Below are positions 56,840 to 64,000 of a stretch of DNA of 64,000 nt, in pieces. Below the pieces are notes generated by a model. The model was not told where the DNA came from, did no database searches, and saw only the letters and a program-made list of their open reading frames with translations. The first letter of the stretch is position 1, and each line of letters starts with the position of its first letter. Both the position numbers and the translations under genes were made by a program. Source of the stretch: Kordiimonas marina (GTDB lineage: Bacteria; Pseudomonadota; Alphaproteobacteria; Sphingomonadales; Kordiimonadaceae); the NCBI RefSeq assembly GCF_023006325.1, contig NZ_JAINDF010000006.1, forward strand, positions 248,001 through 312,000, in the 5' to 3' direction.

Positions 56840-57384
56840 TGACCAAGACATATACCCTTGCTTTCAAGCTGCCGGTGGAAGAGCTGGACCGGGAGCATCG
56901 TCATTACGTGGTTGAAGCCACGGAGGCTGAGCGCGCCCAATTGGTTGAGCGTTTCGACATCGTGGCCCTCAATAGCCTGTCCGCGGAGGTCGATGCCTGG
57001 GATGGTGGAGACGAAAGGTTCCATCTGAAAGGGCATTTGAAGGCGGATCTGGTTCAGCGCTGCATCACGACCCTTGCGGATGTGCCGGAGAAAATAGACT
57101 CATCTTTCGAACTGATGCTCGTGGATGCCGCTACGGCCGACAGGATGGACGCCGAAGAAGCATATCTCGATCCCGCCGTTCCTGATTATGATGCGATCGA
57201 AGGCAATGAAATCGGGCTTGGGGAAATTGTCGCGCAGACGCTGGCAATCTCGATGAACCCTTATCCCCGGGCCGAAGGCGCTGAGCTTGAAGCCTCATCG
57301 GGCGGCAAGGTTTCGGTCAATGAGCCCGAGCTCAAGCGGCCAAATCCATTTGCGGTCTTGGAAAAATTGCGTGACGAATCTTGA
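56839..57384 (+). CDS. DUF177 protein (YceD-like)
   Basis: A 181-residue YceD homologue. E. coli and plant relatives support 23S rRNA accumulation. The HLKADLVQRCITTLADVPEKIDSSFELML stretch carries the one conserved cysteine. DLGE is represented by IGLGEIVAQTLAISMNPYPR. rpmF, its partner in gamma-proteobacteria, is absent, as is common in this class. It overlaps the chaperone gene by one base. Confidence 0.9.
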   Translation: MTKTYTLAFKLPVEELDREHRHYVVEATEAERAQLVERFDIVALNSLSAEVDAWDGGDERFHLKGHLKADLVQRCITTLADVPEKIDSSFELMLVDAATADRMDAEEAYLDPAVPDYDAIEGNEIGLGEIVAQTLAISMNPYPRAEGAELEASSGGKVSVNEPELKRPNPFAVLEKLRDES

Positions 57385-57485
57385 AGTAGGCGCCAAAATC
57401 GCTATGGTCCCGGTGTGGGGGAGCTACCGACCGTAATAGCGGCAAGGTAGCTGGCGGATGATAATAAGCGTCTCGACGCGCAAGA

Positions 57486-58544
57486 ATGGACAAAAAATTC
57501 GTGGCCAAGAATATTACCATCGCAGTCGATGCAATGGGCGGCGACCACGCACCAGGCATGGTCATAGATGGCATCGCGCAGGCACGTACCCTTTTCCCGG
57601 ATACACAGTTTCATATATACGGTGACGAAGCCGCGGTTCTGCCGCTGCTCGACAAATATCCCGAGCTAAAGGCGGCCAGCCAGGTCTTTCATACCGATGA
57701 ACGGGTGAAGGCGGACGACAAGCCCTCCCAGGCGCTTCGGCGCGGGCGGCAATCCTCAATGGGGTTGACGATCCAGGCGGTCAAGGACGGCACCGCCGAT
57801 GTGGCGCTCTCAGCCGGGAATACCGGTGCCTTAATGGCGCTCTCGAAATTCATCCTGCGCACGATGCCGGGGATCGACCGGCCGGCCCTGATCTCACCCT
57901 TGCCGACCCTTCGGGGCGAAAGCGTGATGCTGGATCTGGGCGCCAACATTGAATGTGACGCCAAGAACCTTGTTCAGTTTGCCATCATGGGCGCCGCTTA
58001 TGTGCGGACCGTTCTGGGCCTCAGCCGGCCGACTGTGGCGCTTCTCAATGTCGGAGTCGAAGAGCTGAAGGGCAAAGACACCATCAAGGCGGCGGCGGAC
58101 ACATTGAAGGCGTCCGCGCACCTGCCGATGGACTTTGTCGGCTTCGTGGAGGGCAATGACATTGCCCGCGGCGAGGTTGATGTGGTTGTCACCGACGGTT
58201 TCACCGGCAATATCGCCTTGAAGACCGCAGAAGGCACCGCACGTCTGGTGGCTGAGCTTCTCGGGCGGGCGTTCCGCTCATCCTTCATGACCAAGCTCGG
58301 CTATCTGATGGCGCGTCATGGCCTGCGCTCCTTCCGGGACCATATGGACCCGAACAATCATAATGGCGGGGTTTTCCTTGGTCTTAACGGCCTTGTGATG
58401 AAAAGCCATGGTGGCGCCAATGCCCATGGGTTCGCGTCTGCGGTGACGTCTGCGATCGATATGGCGCAGAACGATCTGATTCGCCTTATCGCCGAGGATT
58501 TGCAGGGGATTGCGGAGGTCGAAGAGACCGCTGGCGTGGCCTGA
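57486..58544 (+). CDS. plsX: Phosphate acyltransferase PlsX
   Basis: A 352-residue enzyme making acyl-phosphate from acyl-ACP for phospholipid synthesis. IAVDAMGGDHAPGMVIDGI, LSAGNTGALMA and VTDGFTGNIALKTAEGTA are conserved. About 100 bases precede it. In most relatives fabH follows directly; here the next gene is ihfA after about 160 bases, so fabH is not at this locus. Confidence 0.97.
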   Translation: MDKKFVAKNITIAVDAMGGDHAPGMVIDGIAQARTLFPDTQFHIYGDEAAVLPLLDKYPELKAASQVFHTDERVKADDKPSQALRRGRQSSMGLTIQAVKDGTADVALSAGNTGALMALSKFILRTMPGIDRPALISPLPTLRGESVMLDLGANIECDAKNLVQFAIMGAAYVRTVLGLSRPTVALLNVGVEELKGKDTIKAAADTLKASAHLPMDFVGFVEGNDIARGEVDVVVTDGFTGNIALKTAEGTARLVAELLGRAFRSSFMTKLGYLMARHGLRSFRDHMDPNNHNGGVFLGLNGLVMKSHGGANAHGFASAVTSAIDMAQNDLIRLIAEDLQGIAEVEETAGVA

Positions 58545-58706
58545 AACCCCGGTTATCCCGGTCGAATCTGTCCCAAAGAGTCAAAAATCGCATATAAACC
58601 CTTCTAAATACTGACTTATCGTACGTTGGTGCGTTGACTCTCCCGCTGCCTTAGATTAGCTTTTTAAGGTTGCAGGAGCATGCCTATCGTCCATGAGGGG
58701 GCCAAT

Positions 58707-58997
58707 ATGAGCACAAAGACACTGACACGAGCAGACCTGACGGAAGCGGTTTATGAAGAAGTCGGCCTGTCGCGCAATGAGTCCGCCGACCTTGTGGAAT
58801 CCGTTCTGAGCGAGATTTCCGACTGCCTGGTTGGCGGTGAAAATGTCAAAATTTCCTCTTTTGGCAGCTTCCTTGTCCGCGATAAAAACGGCCGTATGGG
58901 CCGGAACCCGAAGACCGGCGAAGAAGTGCCGATCGACCCGCGCCGTGTGCTGGTCTTCCGCCCGAGCCAGGTCATGAAGGACCGCATCAACAGTTGA
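58707..58997 (+). CDS. ihfA: Integration host factor subunit alpha
   Basis: A 96-residue HU/IHF-fold DNA-bending protein. [44 protein letters not shown] with the arm, and the final [13 protein letters not shown] match IHF alpha. The ATG at 58707 has a GAGGGGG site and fits the family; an ATG at 58680 would add nine residues. The 160-base upstream gap holds an AT-rich promoter-like stretch. Confidence 0.93.
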   Translation: MSTKTLTRADLTEAVYEEVGLSRNESADLVESVLSEISDCLVGGENVKISSFGSFLVRDKNGRMGRNPKTGEEVPIDPRRVLVFRPSQVMKDRINS

Positions 58998-59014
58998 CCT
59001 CAGGGAGTATTGAG

Positions 59015-59488
59015 GTGCCCAATCCTGCCGAGAGCGAGGGAAGGCTGCGCGGCGGCAAGGGACGCGAAGCGTTCCGGACTATTTCCGAAGTTGCCGACGA
59101 GCTTGACCTGCCGCAGCACGTGCTGCGTTTCTGGGAAAGTAAATTTTCCCAAATCCGCCCGCTGAAGCGCGGCGGGAACCGGCGGTATTATCGTCCTGAT
59201 GATGTTCAGCTCCTGATGGCGATCAAACAGCTTCTCCATGCCGATGGCTATACCATCCGCGGGGTGCAAAATCTCTTCAAGGCGCAAGGGCTCAAGGCCA
59301 CCATCGCGCAGGCGCTGCGCCTGGAAGGGGAAGAGGGTGATGTCGCGGAAGCACAAAGTGTCGATGAGCAGCCCTCAAGCCATGAGATGGCCCCGCAGGT
59401 GACTGAAGGGGCAGACGAGGGCGCGGATACGGATGCACTCAGGGCTGTGCTTGCCAAGCTCAGGAAAATCCGTGCCCGGCTCGACTAG
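59015..59488 (+). CDS. MerR family transcriptional regulator
   Basis: A 157-residue regulator. The MerR HTH runs about 17-90: [41 protein letters not shown]. An acidic, low-complexity middle (105-135) precedes a short C-terminal helix. No metal-binding cysteines are seen. It follows ihfA, the usual alphaproteobacterial place. The GTG at 59015 has a GGGAG site; a TTG at 58994 overlaps the ihfA stop. Confidence 0.9.
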   Translation: MPNPAESEGRLRGGKGREAFRTISEVADELDLPQHVLRFWESKFSQIRPLKRGGNRRYYRPDDVQLLMAIKQLLHADGYTIRGVQNLFKAQGLKATIAQALRLEGEEGDVAEAQSVDEQPSSHEMAPQVTEGADEGADTDALRAVLAKLRKIRARLD

Positions 59489-59524
59489 GCCGGCCTTTCC
59501 CATCCTCCACTTTCAATAAAATGA

Positions 59525-60151
59525 TCAGCGCGACGGTGTAATCCGGTAGGCGCAACGGCGGCCGCCTTTCAGGACATGTTCTGTCCGTTCAACGGTGGCA
59601 TCCTCGCCGATGAGATTCTGGAAAAGCATCAGTTCCTGTTTGCACAGGCCGCTGCAGGCCTTGGCGGCCTCACAGATCGGGCAATGATTTTCGAGAAGGA
59701 GGAGGCTGCCGTCATCCGATTCCTGAACTTCGGCCATATAGCCGTCATGCACGCGTTCCGCCGCCAGTTTTTCCAGCCGGGCTTTCAGGCCATGCGCATC
59801 TTTCATGGCATTTCCGTAGCGGGCTTCTTGTTTCTGGGTGCGGTGGGCGATCAGCGTGTCGAGCGCATCCTGGCCCATCACGGTGCGAATGCTGTCGATC
59901 AGGTCGAGTGACAGGTCGCGGTGGGCGTCCTGGAAATAGACGTCGGACTTTTCCGTCAGTTGCCAATGCTTGGGCGGCCGTCCGCGGCCCGGGCTTGGTG
60001 TGGCACAGCAGGTGACCATGCCTTCATCCTGCATCTGATACAGATGCTGGCGGACCGCCATCGGTGTGAGGTCCAGTGTTTCAGCAAGCTCACATGCCTG
60101 GGCATGGCCGCGTCGCTTCAGCTCGGTCAGGATAGTTTCTCGGGTGCTCAT
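59525..60151 (-). CDS. SufR-like Fe-S cluster transcriptional regulator
   Basis: A 208-residue regulator of the DeoR/SufR type (COG2345). The winged helix (1-65) has ELAETLDLTPMAVRQHLYQMQDEGMV. The C-terminal region has clustered cysteines at 157, 160, 166 and 170 (CPICEAAKACSGLC) plus Cys200, which suit an Fe-S cluster. The ATG at 60151 follows AAGGCAG. It is divergent from a Rieske protein gene, and a perfect inverted repeat lies between them, so control of that gene and of itself is likely. Confidence 0.87.
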   Translation of the reverse strand: MSTRETILTELKRRGHAQACELAETLDLTPMAVRQHLYQMQDEGMVTCCATPSPGRGRPPKHWQLTEKSDVYFQDAHRDLSLDLIDSIRTVMGQDALDTLIAHRTQKQEARYGNAMKDAHGLKARLEKLAAERVHDGYMAEVQESDDGSLLLLENHCPICEAAKACSGLCKQELMLFQNLIGEDATVERTEHVLKGGRRCAYRITPSR

Positions 60152-60174
60152 AACTGCCTTTCTGTTGTCGAATT

Positions 60175-60190
60175 TATTTCTAAAGAAATA
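60175..60190. promoter_or_regulatory. Palindromic operator between regulator and Rieske gene
   Basis: TATTTCT-AA-AGAAATA is a perfect seven-base inverted repeat with a two-base spacer, 24 bases upstream of the SufR-like start and about 145 upstream of the Rieske gene. It is AT-rich and placed as expected for autorepression. Confidence 0.55.
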
Positions 60191-60334
60191 TATTGAAAAA
60201 ATCAACAGGCGGGATTATACGCTAATTTATAAACATATTCCTTTACAAATAAAGGAGGCAGCGATGATCCCTGATCTGCAATGGATTGAATATGCTAAAA
60301 TCCGGTCCGGGTTACGACACGAGAAAGAAGAACA

Positions 60335-61936
60335 ATGCAAAAAGCAACCATCCGAGCCGTGCGAGCGGCCGAAGAAGAAGGACGAGCCTGGCTTAGGTTG
60401 GGCGATGCTGCGGCGCTCACGGATACGGGCCGCGCTGTTTTTAAGATAAAAGGCCACCAGATCGCGGTTTTTGAGACCCCCGCCGGTCTTTATGCCATCA
60501 ACAACCGCTGTCCGCATGAGGGCTACCCGCTCGTCGAGGGCTCCCTCAAGGGCGATTGCATCCTGGCCTGCAACTGGCATGGCTGGACCTTCGACCTTAA
60601 GGACGGACACACCCTTCAGGGCCGCGACCCGGTCAAGACCTATCCGGTCGAACGGCGGGACGGTGCCCTGTGGGTGGACCTGGCGCCTGAACCCGCGGGC
60701 ACGCTCAAGGCCCGCGCCTACGCTGAGCTCGATGAAGCCATGCGGGAGCATGATTATGAGCGTCTCGCCCGCGCCCTCTGCCGTCTTGATAAGGCAGGGG
60801 AGGCTTATGAAAGCGTTGCCGTTAAGGTTATTAACGATAGCCTTGGCCAGCTTGAACGCGGCCTGACCCACGCCCAGGCGGGGCTTGCCGATTGGACGGC
60901 CCTGGCGGGCGACGATCCTGACCTGCGCTTGGTGGCGTTCCTCGAAGCGCTCGGTCATTTATCCTGGGACGGCTTGATGAGCCGTGAGGCGCCGGTCTGC
61001 GATGCCGTGGCACCTTATAGCGCTGATGACCTGAAGGCGGCTATCGAGGACATGGACCAGGATTCCGCGCTTGCGCTCGTGCGCGGGGCTTTCCGTACGG
61101 GCAAGGGCTTTGCTGACCTCAAGCCCGTGTTCCTAGGGGTGATTTTTAGCCATTATGCCGGTTTCGGCCATCCGGCTATCTATATCATGAAGATCGAGGA
61201 ACTGATCGCTCGGCTCGGTCCGGGGGTGGAGGAAACCCTGGCGCTCCAGACGGCGCGCTATATGTGCCAGGCTGCGCGCGAGGACCTGATCCCTGAGTTC
61301 CGTCCGTTCGGTGACTATCTCACCGCCAAGCCGGGGGATGAACCCGTCCCGTCGGCTGCGCGGTTCAGCGGCCAGTCCGTGCGGTCGGCCCTCGCCATGG
61401 CGTCGTCGTCACTTGCACGCCCCCTGGAGCTGTGGGAGCATTTGCTGGCTGCCGGGGCGCTCAACATGCTCAGGTTTGACATCACCCGGCAGGATAGGGT
61501 GGAACAACCGATCGCCCAGAATATCGGTTGGCTGGATTTCACCCATACGCTCACCTTCGCGGAGGCTGTCCGCTTTCACGCCAGGGAAAACCCGGCTTAT
61601 TGGCGCTCGGGCCTGTTGCAGATGGCCTGCTTCGTTGGTCGGAACGCGGCTTTCCTTGGGGGCGATGACTGGGGCGAATGGCGGGTGGCGGACCGGGGGC
61701 ATTTCTTCGCCATACAGAAGGCCGCGCTCTTCAACATGGATGAGGGCGACTATATCTTCGGCGTTCACCGGCTGAAGATGGTGCGCGCGGGGGAGGCGCT
61801 ATGCGCCGTGGTCGGCGAGGATACGGCCAGCCTGATCGCCGCGGCGCTCAACCGCTACCTGGGCTCACCGCTCCGGAAACGCCATCCGGCACGGGCGGCT
61901 TTCCAGGCCCGCCAAACGGTTCTGAAAGAAGGCTGA
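60335..61936 (+). CDS. Rieske [2Fe-2S] domain fused to a large helical domain
   Basis: A 533-residue protein. Residues 17-117 form a Rieske ferredoxin domain with ligands Cys59, His61, Cys79 and His82 (NNRCPHEGYPL, LACNWHGWTF). The remaining 410 residues are mainly helical, with several His-rich stretches (FSHYAGFGHPAIYIMK, FTHTLTF, FHARENPAYWRSG), and I do not recognise a family with confidence. They lack the usual mononuclear iron motif of ring-hydroxylating oxygenases. No signal peptide is present. It is divergent from the SufR-like regulator. A redox enzyme whose C-terminal half binds a metal or substrate is the simplest reading. Confidence 0.8.
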   Translation: MQKATIRAVRAAEEEGRAWLRLGDAAALTDTGRAVFKIKGHQIAVFETPAGLYAINNRCPHEGYPLVEGSLKGDCILACNWHGWTFDLKDGHTLQGRDPVKTYPVERRDGALWVDLAPEPAGTLKARAYAELDEAMREHDYERLARALCRLDKAGEAYESVAVKVINDSLGQLERGLTHAQAGLADWTALAGDDPDLRLVAFLEALGHLSWDGLMSREAPVCDAVAPYSADDLKAAIEDMDQDSALALVRGAFRTGKGFADLKPVFLGVIFSHYAGFGHPAIYIMKIEELIARLGPGVEETLALQTARYMCQAAREDLIPEFRPFGDYLTAKPGDEPVPSAARFSGQSVRSALAMASSSLARPLELWEHLLAAGALNMLRFDITRQDRVEQPIAQNIGWLDFTHTLTFAEAVRFHARENPAYWRSGLLQMACFVGRNAAFLGGDDWGEWRVADRGHFFAIQKAALFNMDEGDYIFGVHRLKMVRAGEALCAVVGEDTASLIAAALNRYLGSPLRKRHPARAAFQARQTVLKEG

Positions 61937-62019
61937 ATTTTTCCAAAAACATCTATTGCAGTGCCCCATGGTGCTGGCTATAGTGCGCGCCACCCAAGCC
62001 CCCTTTGAGGCATTCCTGT

Positions 62020-62097
<78 letters not shown>

Positions 62098-62102
62098 AAA
62101 AG

Positions 62103-62133
62103 ACCGTCGCAGCTTAGGCTGTGGCGGTTTTTT
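62103..62133 (+). terminator. Rho-independent terminator after tRNA-Pro
   Basis: ACCGTCGCAGC (62103-62113) pairs with GCTGTGGCGGT (62118-62128), with two G-T pairs and a four-base loop, then a run of T. Confidence 0.88.
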
Positions 62134-62274
62134 GTTGGGGCCACCGCTGGGCTTACCCGAGTCCCCAGATTTCTTTTCTTGCGAATTTGCTGCACTGCAG
62201 TAAAGTTGCCGCCGAAAGGCTGGGTGGGCCAGAAGGTCAATAAGGCCAGAAGGCTAATAGGGAAGGACGCACGC

Positions 62275-63081
62275 GTGAGCGATATACTCCTCAACATGCT
62301 GCCGCTGATCGGCGCGGGTCTTGTCGCCGGTTTTCTGGCTGGTCTTCTGGGTATTGGCGGTGGGATCGTTACCATCCCCGCGCTGTTCATCGTGCTCGGC
62401 AAGGTCGGTGTCCCGCATGAATGGCGGATGCATGTTGCCATCGCCACATCGCTGACCATCATTATCGCCACAAATTCCTCCAGCGTCTGGGCCCATAACC
62501 GCAAGGGTGGGGTCGCCTGGTCTGTGGTGAAGGACTGGTGGTGGGCTGTCGCCCTCGGGGCGTTCGCCGGCAGTTTCTTCGCCAAGGGGCTGAAAACCGC
62601 CGAACTGGTCTATTTTTTCGCGACCCTCGCAGGCTTTGTTGCCCTCAAGATGCTGCTGCCGTTCGACCGCTGGAAACTGGGGGATGAATTGCCGTCCGGA
62701 CCGTTCCGCTACCTGAACCCTGGCCTTATCGGCTTCTTCTCAGCCGTGATGGGCATCGGCGGCGGCAGTTTCTCCGTGCCTTACATGACGCTCTATAACG
62801 TGCCGATCCACCGCGCGGTGGGCACGTCGGCGCTGATGGGGCTGGTGATCAGCGTCACCGCAGGCCTTGGCTACCTGATCGGCGGCTACGGTATCGCGGG
62901 AATGCCCGCCGGGATGGCTGGCTTCATCCACCTGCCGTCGGCCCTTGTGGTGGCGGCGGCTGCCGTCATCATGGCGCCCCTGGGTGCCAAGGTCGCGCAC
63001 AAACTGCCGAAAAAGGCGCTCAGCACCACCTTTGGCATCTTTCTGGTGATCGCCACAATTCGGCTTCTGAGCGACGTCTAA
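62275..63081 (+). CDS. TauE/SafE family anion permease
   Basis: A 268-residue inner-membrane protein with about eight helices in two repeats. GLVAGFLAGLLGIGGGIVTIPAL and FFSAVMGIGGGSFSVPYMTL are the paired GIGGG motifs of the family. Members export sulfite, sulfonates or related anions; the substrate is unknown here. The GTG at 62275 follows a GGGAAGG site; an ATG at 62296 is the alternative. The frame is open far upstream through the tRNA but has no meaning there. Confidence 0.9.
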   Translation: MSDILLNMLPLIGAGLVAGFLAGLLGIGGGIVTIPALFIVLGKVGVPHEWRMHVAIATSLTIIIATNSSSVWAHNRKGGVAWSVVKDWWWAVALGAFAGSFFAKGLKTAELVYFFATLAGFVALKMLLPFDRWKLGDELPSGPFRYLNPGLIGFFSAVMGIGGGSFSVPYMTLYNVPIHRAVGTSALMGLVISVTAGLGYLIGGYGIAGMPAGMAGFIHLPSALVVAAAAVIMAPLGAKVAHKLPKKALSTTFGIFLVIATIRLLSDV

Positions 63082-63162
63082 GCCATTGCATCTGCGCGGC
63101 GCTTTCACTAGGGTCGCGGCCAAATAATTGGTAACCTAGAGACAATAAGAGGGAAGGTACCG

Positions 63163-64000
63163 ATGTCCGAGAGTAAGTTGAAACTGGCGGCCGAATTTGC
63201 CCCGGCGAGCGACGAAAAGTGGCGCGCGCTGGTCGAAAAAACGCTGGCCGGCAAGGATTTTGACCGCGCCATGCGCGCGCGGTCCTATGACGGCATCCCC
63301 ATTGAGGCGCTTTACACCCCTGAAAATGCCCGCATTGAGCCGCAATCCAGCGTGCGCGATGACGGCTGGGACATGATGACCGCGCACTGGGAAGCGGACC
63401 CCGAGGCTGCGAACAAGGCGGTGCTGACTGCGCTTGAACGCGGCGCGACCTCCTTCGCGCTCCGCATGGAAGCAGGCGCGTGCCCTGGTATACGGGCTGA
63501 GGATCTTGGCGCTGCGCTTGACGGTGTTTATCTCAATATGGCGCGGACCGCGCTGTTGCCGGGCGAGGCCTTCTCGGCCTCGGCCAAAGCCTTCATGGCA
63601 CTTGCGAAAGCGGCGGGCCATAAGCCGGGCGAGGTTGCAGCTTCTCTGGGCGCAGACCCCATCGGCACGCTCGCGCAGACCGGCCGGTTGTTGACCACGG
63701 CTGAGGCGGCCACCACAGAGGCCGCTGAGATCGCCGCGGGCGTGGCAGGCGCGGGCTACAGCCGTGTCCAGACCTTCACGGCTTCCGGCACCATGTATCA
63801 CACCGCAGGCGCCACTGAAGCGCAGGAGCTGGGCTTGATGCTGGCGACGGGTGTGGCGTATTTGCGGGCAATGGATGCCGCCGGGCTTGACGTCGATACG
63901 GCCGCGAAACAAATCCAGCTGACGCTGGCGGCCGATGCCGACATCTATTTCACCACGGCGAAGTTCCGCGCGGCGCGCCGCCTGTGGGGCAGGGTGCTCG
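63163..64000 (+). CDS. mutA: Methylmalonyl-CoA mutase small subunit, 5' part
   Basis: The first 279 codons are in the window, and the frame is open at the right edge. LKLAAEFAPASDEKWRALVEK, FDRAMRARSYDGIPIEALYT and the TFTASGTMYHTAGATEAQELG stretch match the beta subunit of methylmalonyl-CoA mutase. It partners the B12-binding large subunit in propionate breakdown. The large-subunit gene would be expected just beyond the window. The ATG follows an AGAGGGAAGG site. Confidence 0.93.
   Translation, partial: MSESKLKLAAEFAPASDEKWRALVEKTLAGKDFDRAMRARSYDGIPIEALYTPENARIEPQSSVRDDGWDMMTAHWEADPEAANKAVLTALERGATSFALRMEAGACPGIRAEDLGAALDGVYLNMARTALLPGEAFSASAKAFMALAKAAGHKPGEVAASLGADPIGTLAQTGRLLTTAEAATTEAAEIAAGVAGAGYSRVQTFTASGTMYHTAGATEAQELGLMLATGVAYLRAMDAAGLDVDTAAKQIQLTLAADADIYFTTAKFRAARRLWGRVL

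Overview
The window reads as one chromosomal stretch of a GC-rich alphaproteobacterium. The evidence is the order rpiB-glyA-nrdR-ribD-ribE-ribB-ribH-nusB-thiL, 5-aminolevulinate synthase (the C4 haem route), MucR and LdtR-type regulators, a ubiquinol-cytochrome c chaperone homologue, and plsX-ihfA-merR. The exopolysaccharide locus with exosortase A suggests a free-living, probably aquatic, biofilm- or floc-forming organism. A Kordiimonas- or Rhodospirillales-like genus is only a guess. No rRNA, CRISPR array, insertion sequence or phage gene is visible. One tRNA (Pro, GGG) is present.

Layout. 1-4200: end of a DoxX-like membrane protein, an Lrp-family regulator, aminopeptidase N and a small HTH regulator. 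4287-26515: a nearly complete XrtA/PEP-CTERM exopolysaccharide locus. It opens with a divergently transcribed Pro/Thr-repeat surface protein ending in a PEP-CTERM-like VPAP sorting tail. Next comes a CobT-like protein that lacks the catalytic glutamate. Then follows a tightly packed operon: sugar-phosphate transferase, PrsT, glycosyltransferase, a 55-residue membrane protein, export lipoprotein, chain-length protein, tyrosine kinase, outer-membrane barrel, ATPase, deacetylase, FemAB protein, second glycosyltransferase, exosortase A and amidotransferase. A sigma-54-like promoter precedes the operon. 26559-29725: phoB, phoU and phoR, without the pst transporter genes often found with them. 30001-33139: a secreted Asp/Ser/Gly/His-rich cysteine protein followed by a PqqD-like chaperone, an HprK-related kinase and a nucleotidyltransferase. 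This cassette is the best candidate here for an undescribed modification system.

33117-44763: housekeeping genes (gph, class II DAHP synthase, nadE, gltX, cysS, a SpoU methyltransferase, hemB, an LdtR-like regulator, hemA) and a secreted C-type-lectin-like protein. 44796-55518: a MucR-like regulator, then rpiB, glyA and nrdR, riboflavin synthesis, nusB, thiL, a FliL-like protein and a K+-independent proton-pumping pyrophosphatase. 55594-64000: bamE, the cytochrome bc1 chaperone, a DUF177 protein, plsX (with no fabH behind it), ihfA, a MerR regulator, a SufR-like Fe-S regulator divergent from a Rieske fusion protein with a palindromic operator between them, tRNA-Pro, a TauE/SafE permease and the start of a methylmalonyl-CoA mutase small subunit.

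Three perfect TTAA-N7-TTAA motifs, the CtrA consensus, lie upstream of the HTH regulator, the secreted protein of the HprK-related cassette and mucR. This suggests cell-cycle or CtrA control of these loci.
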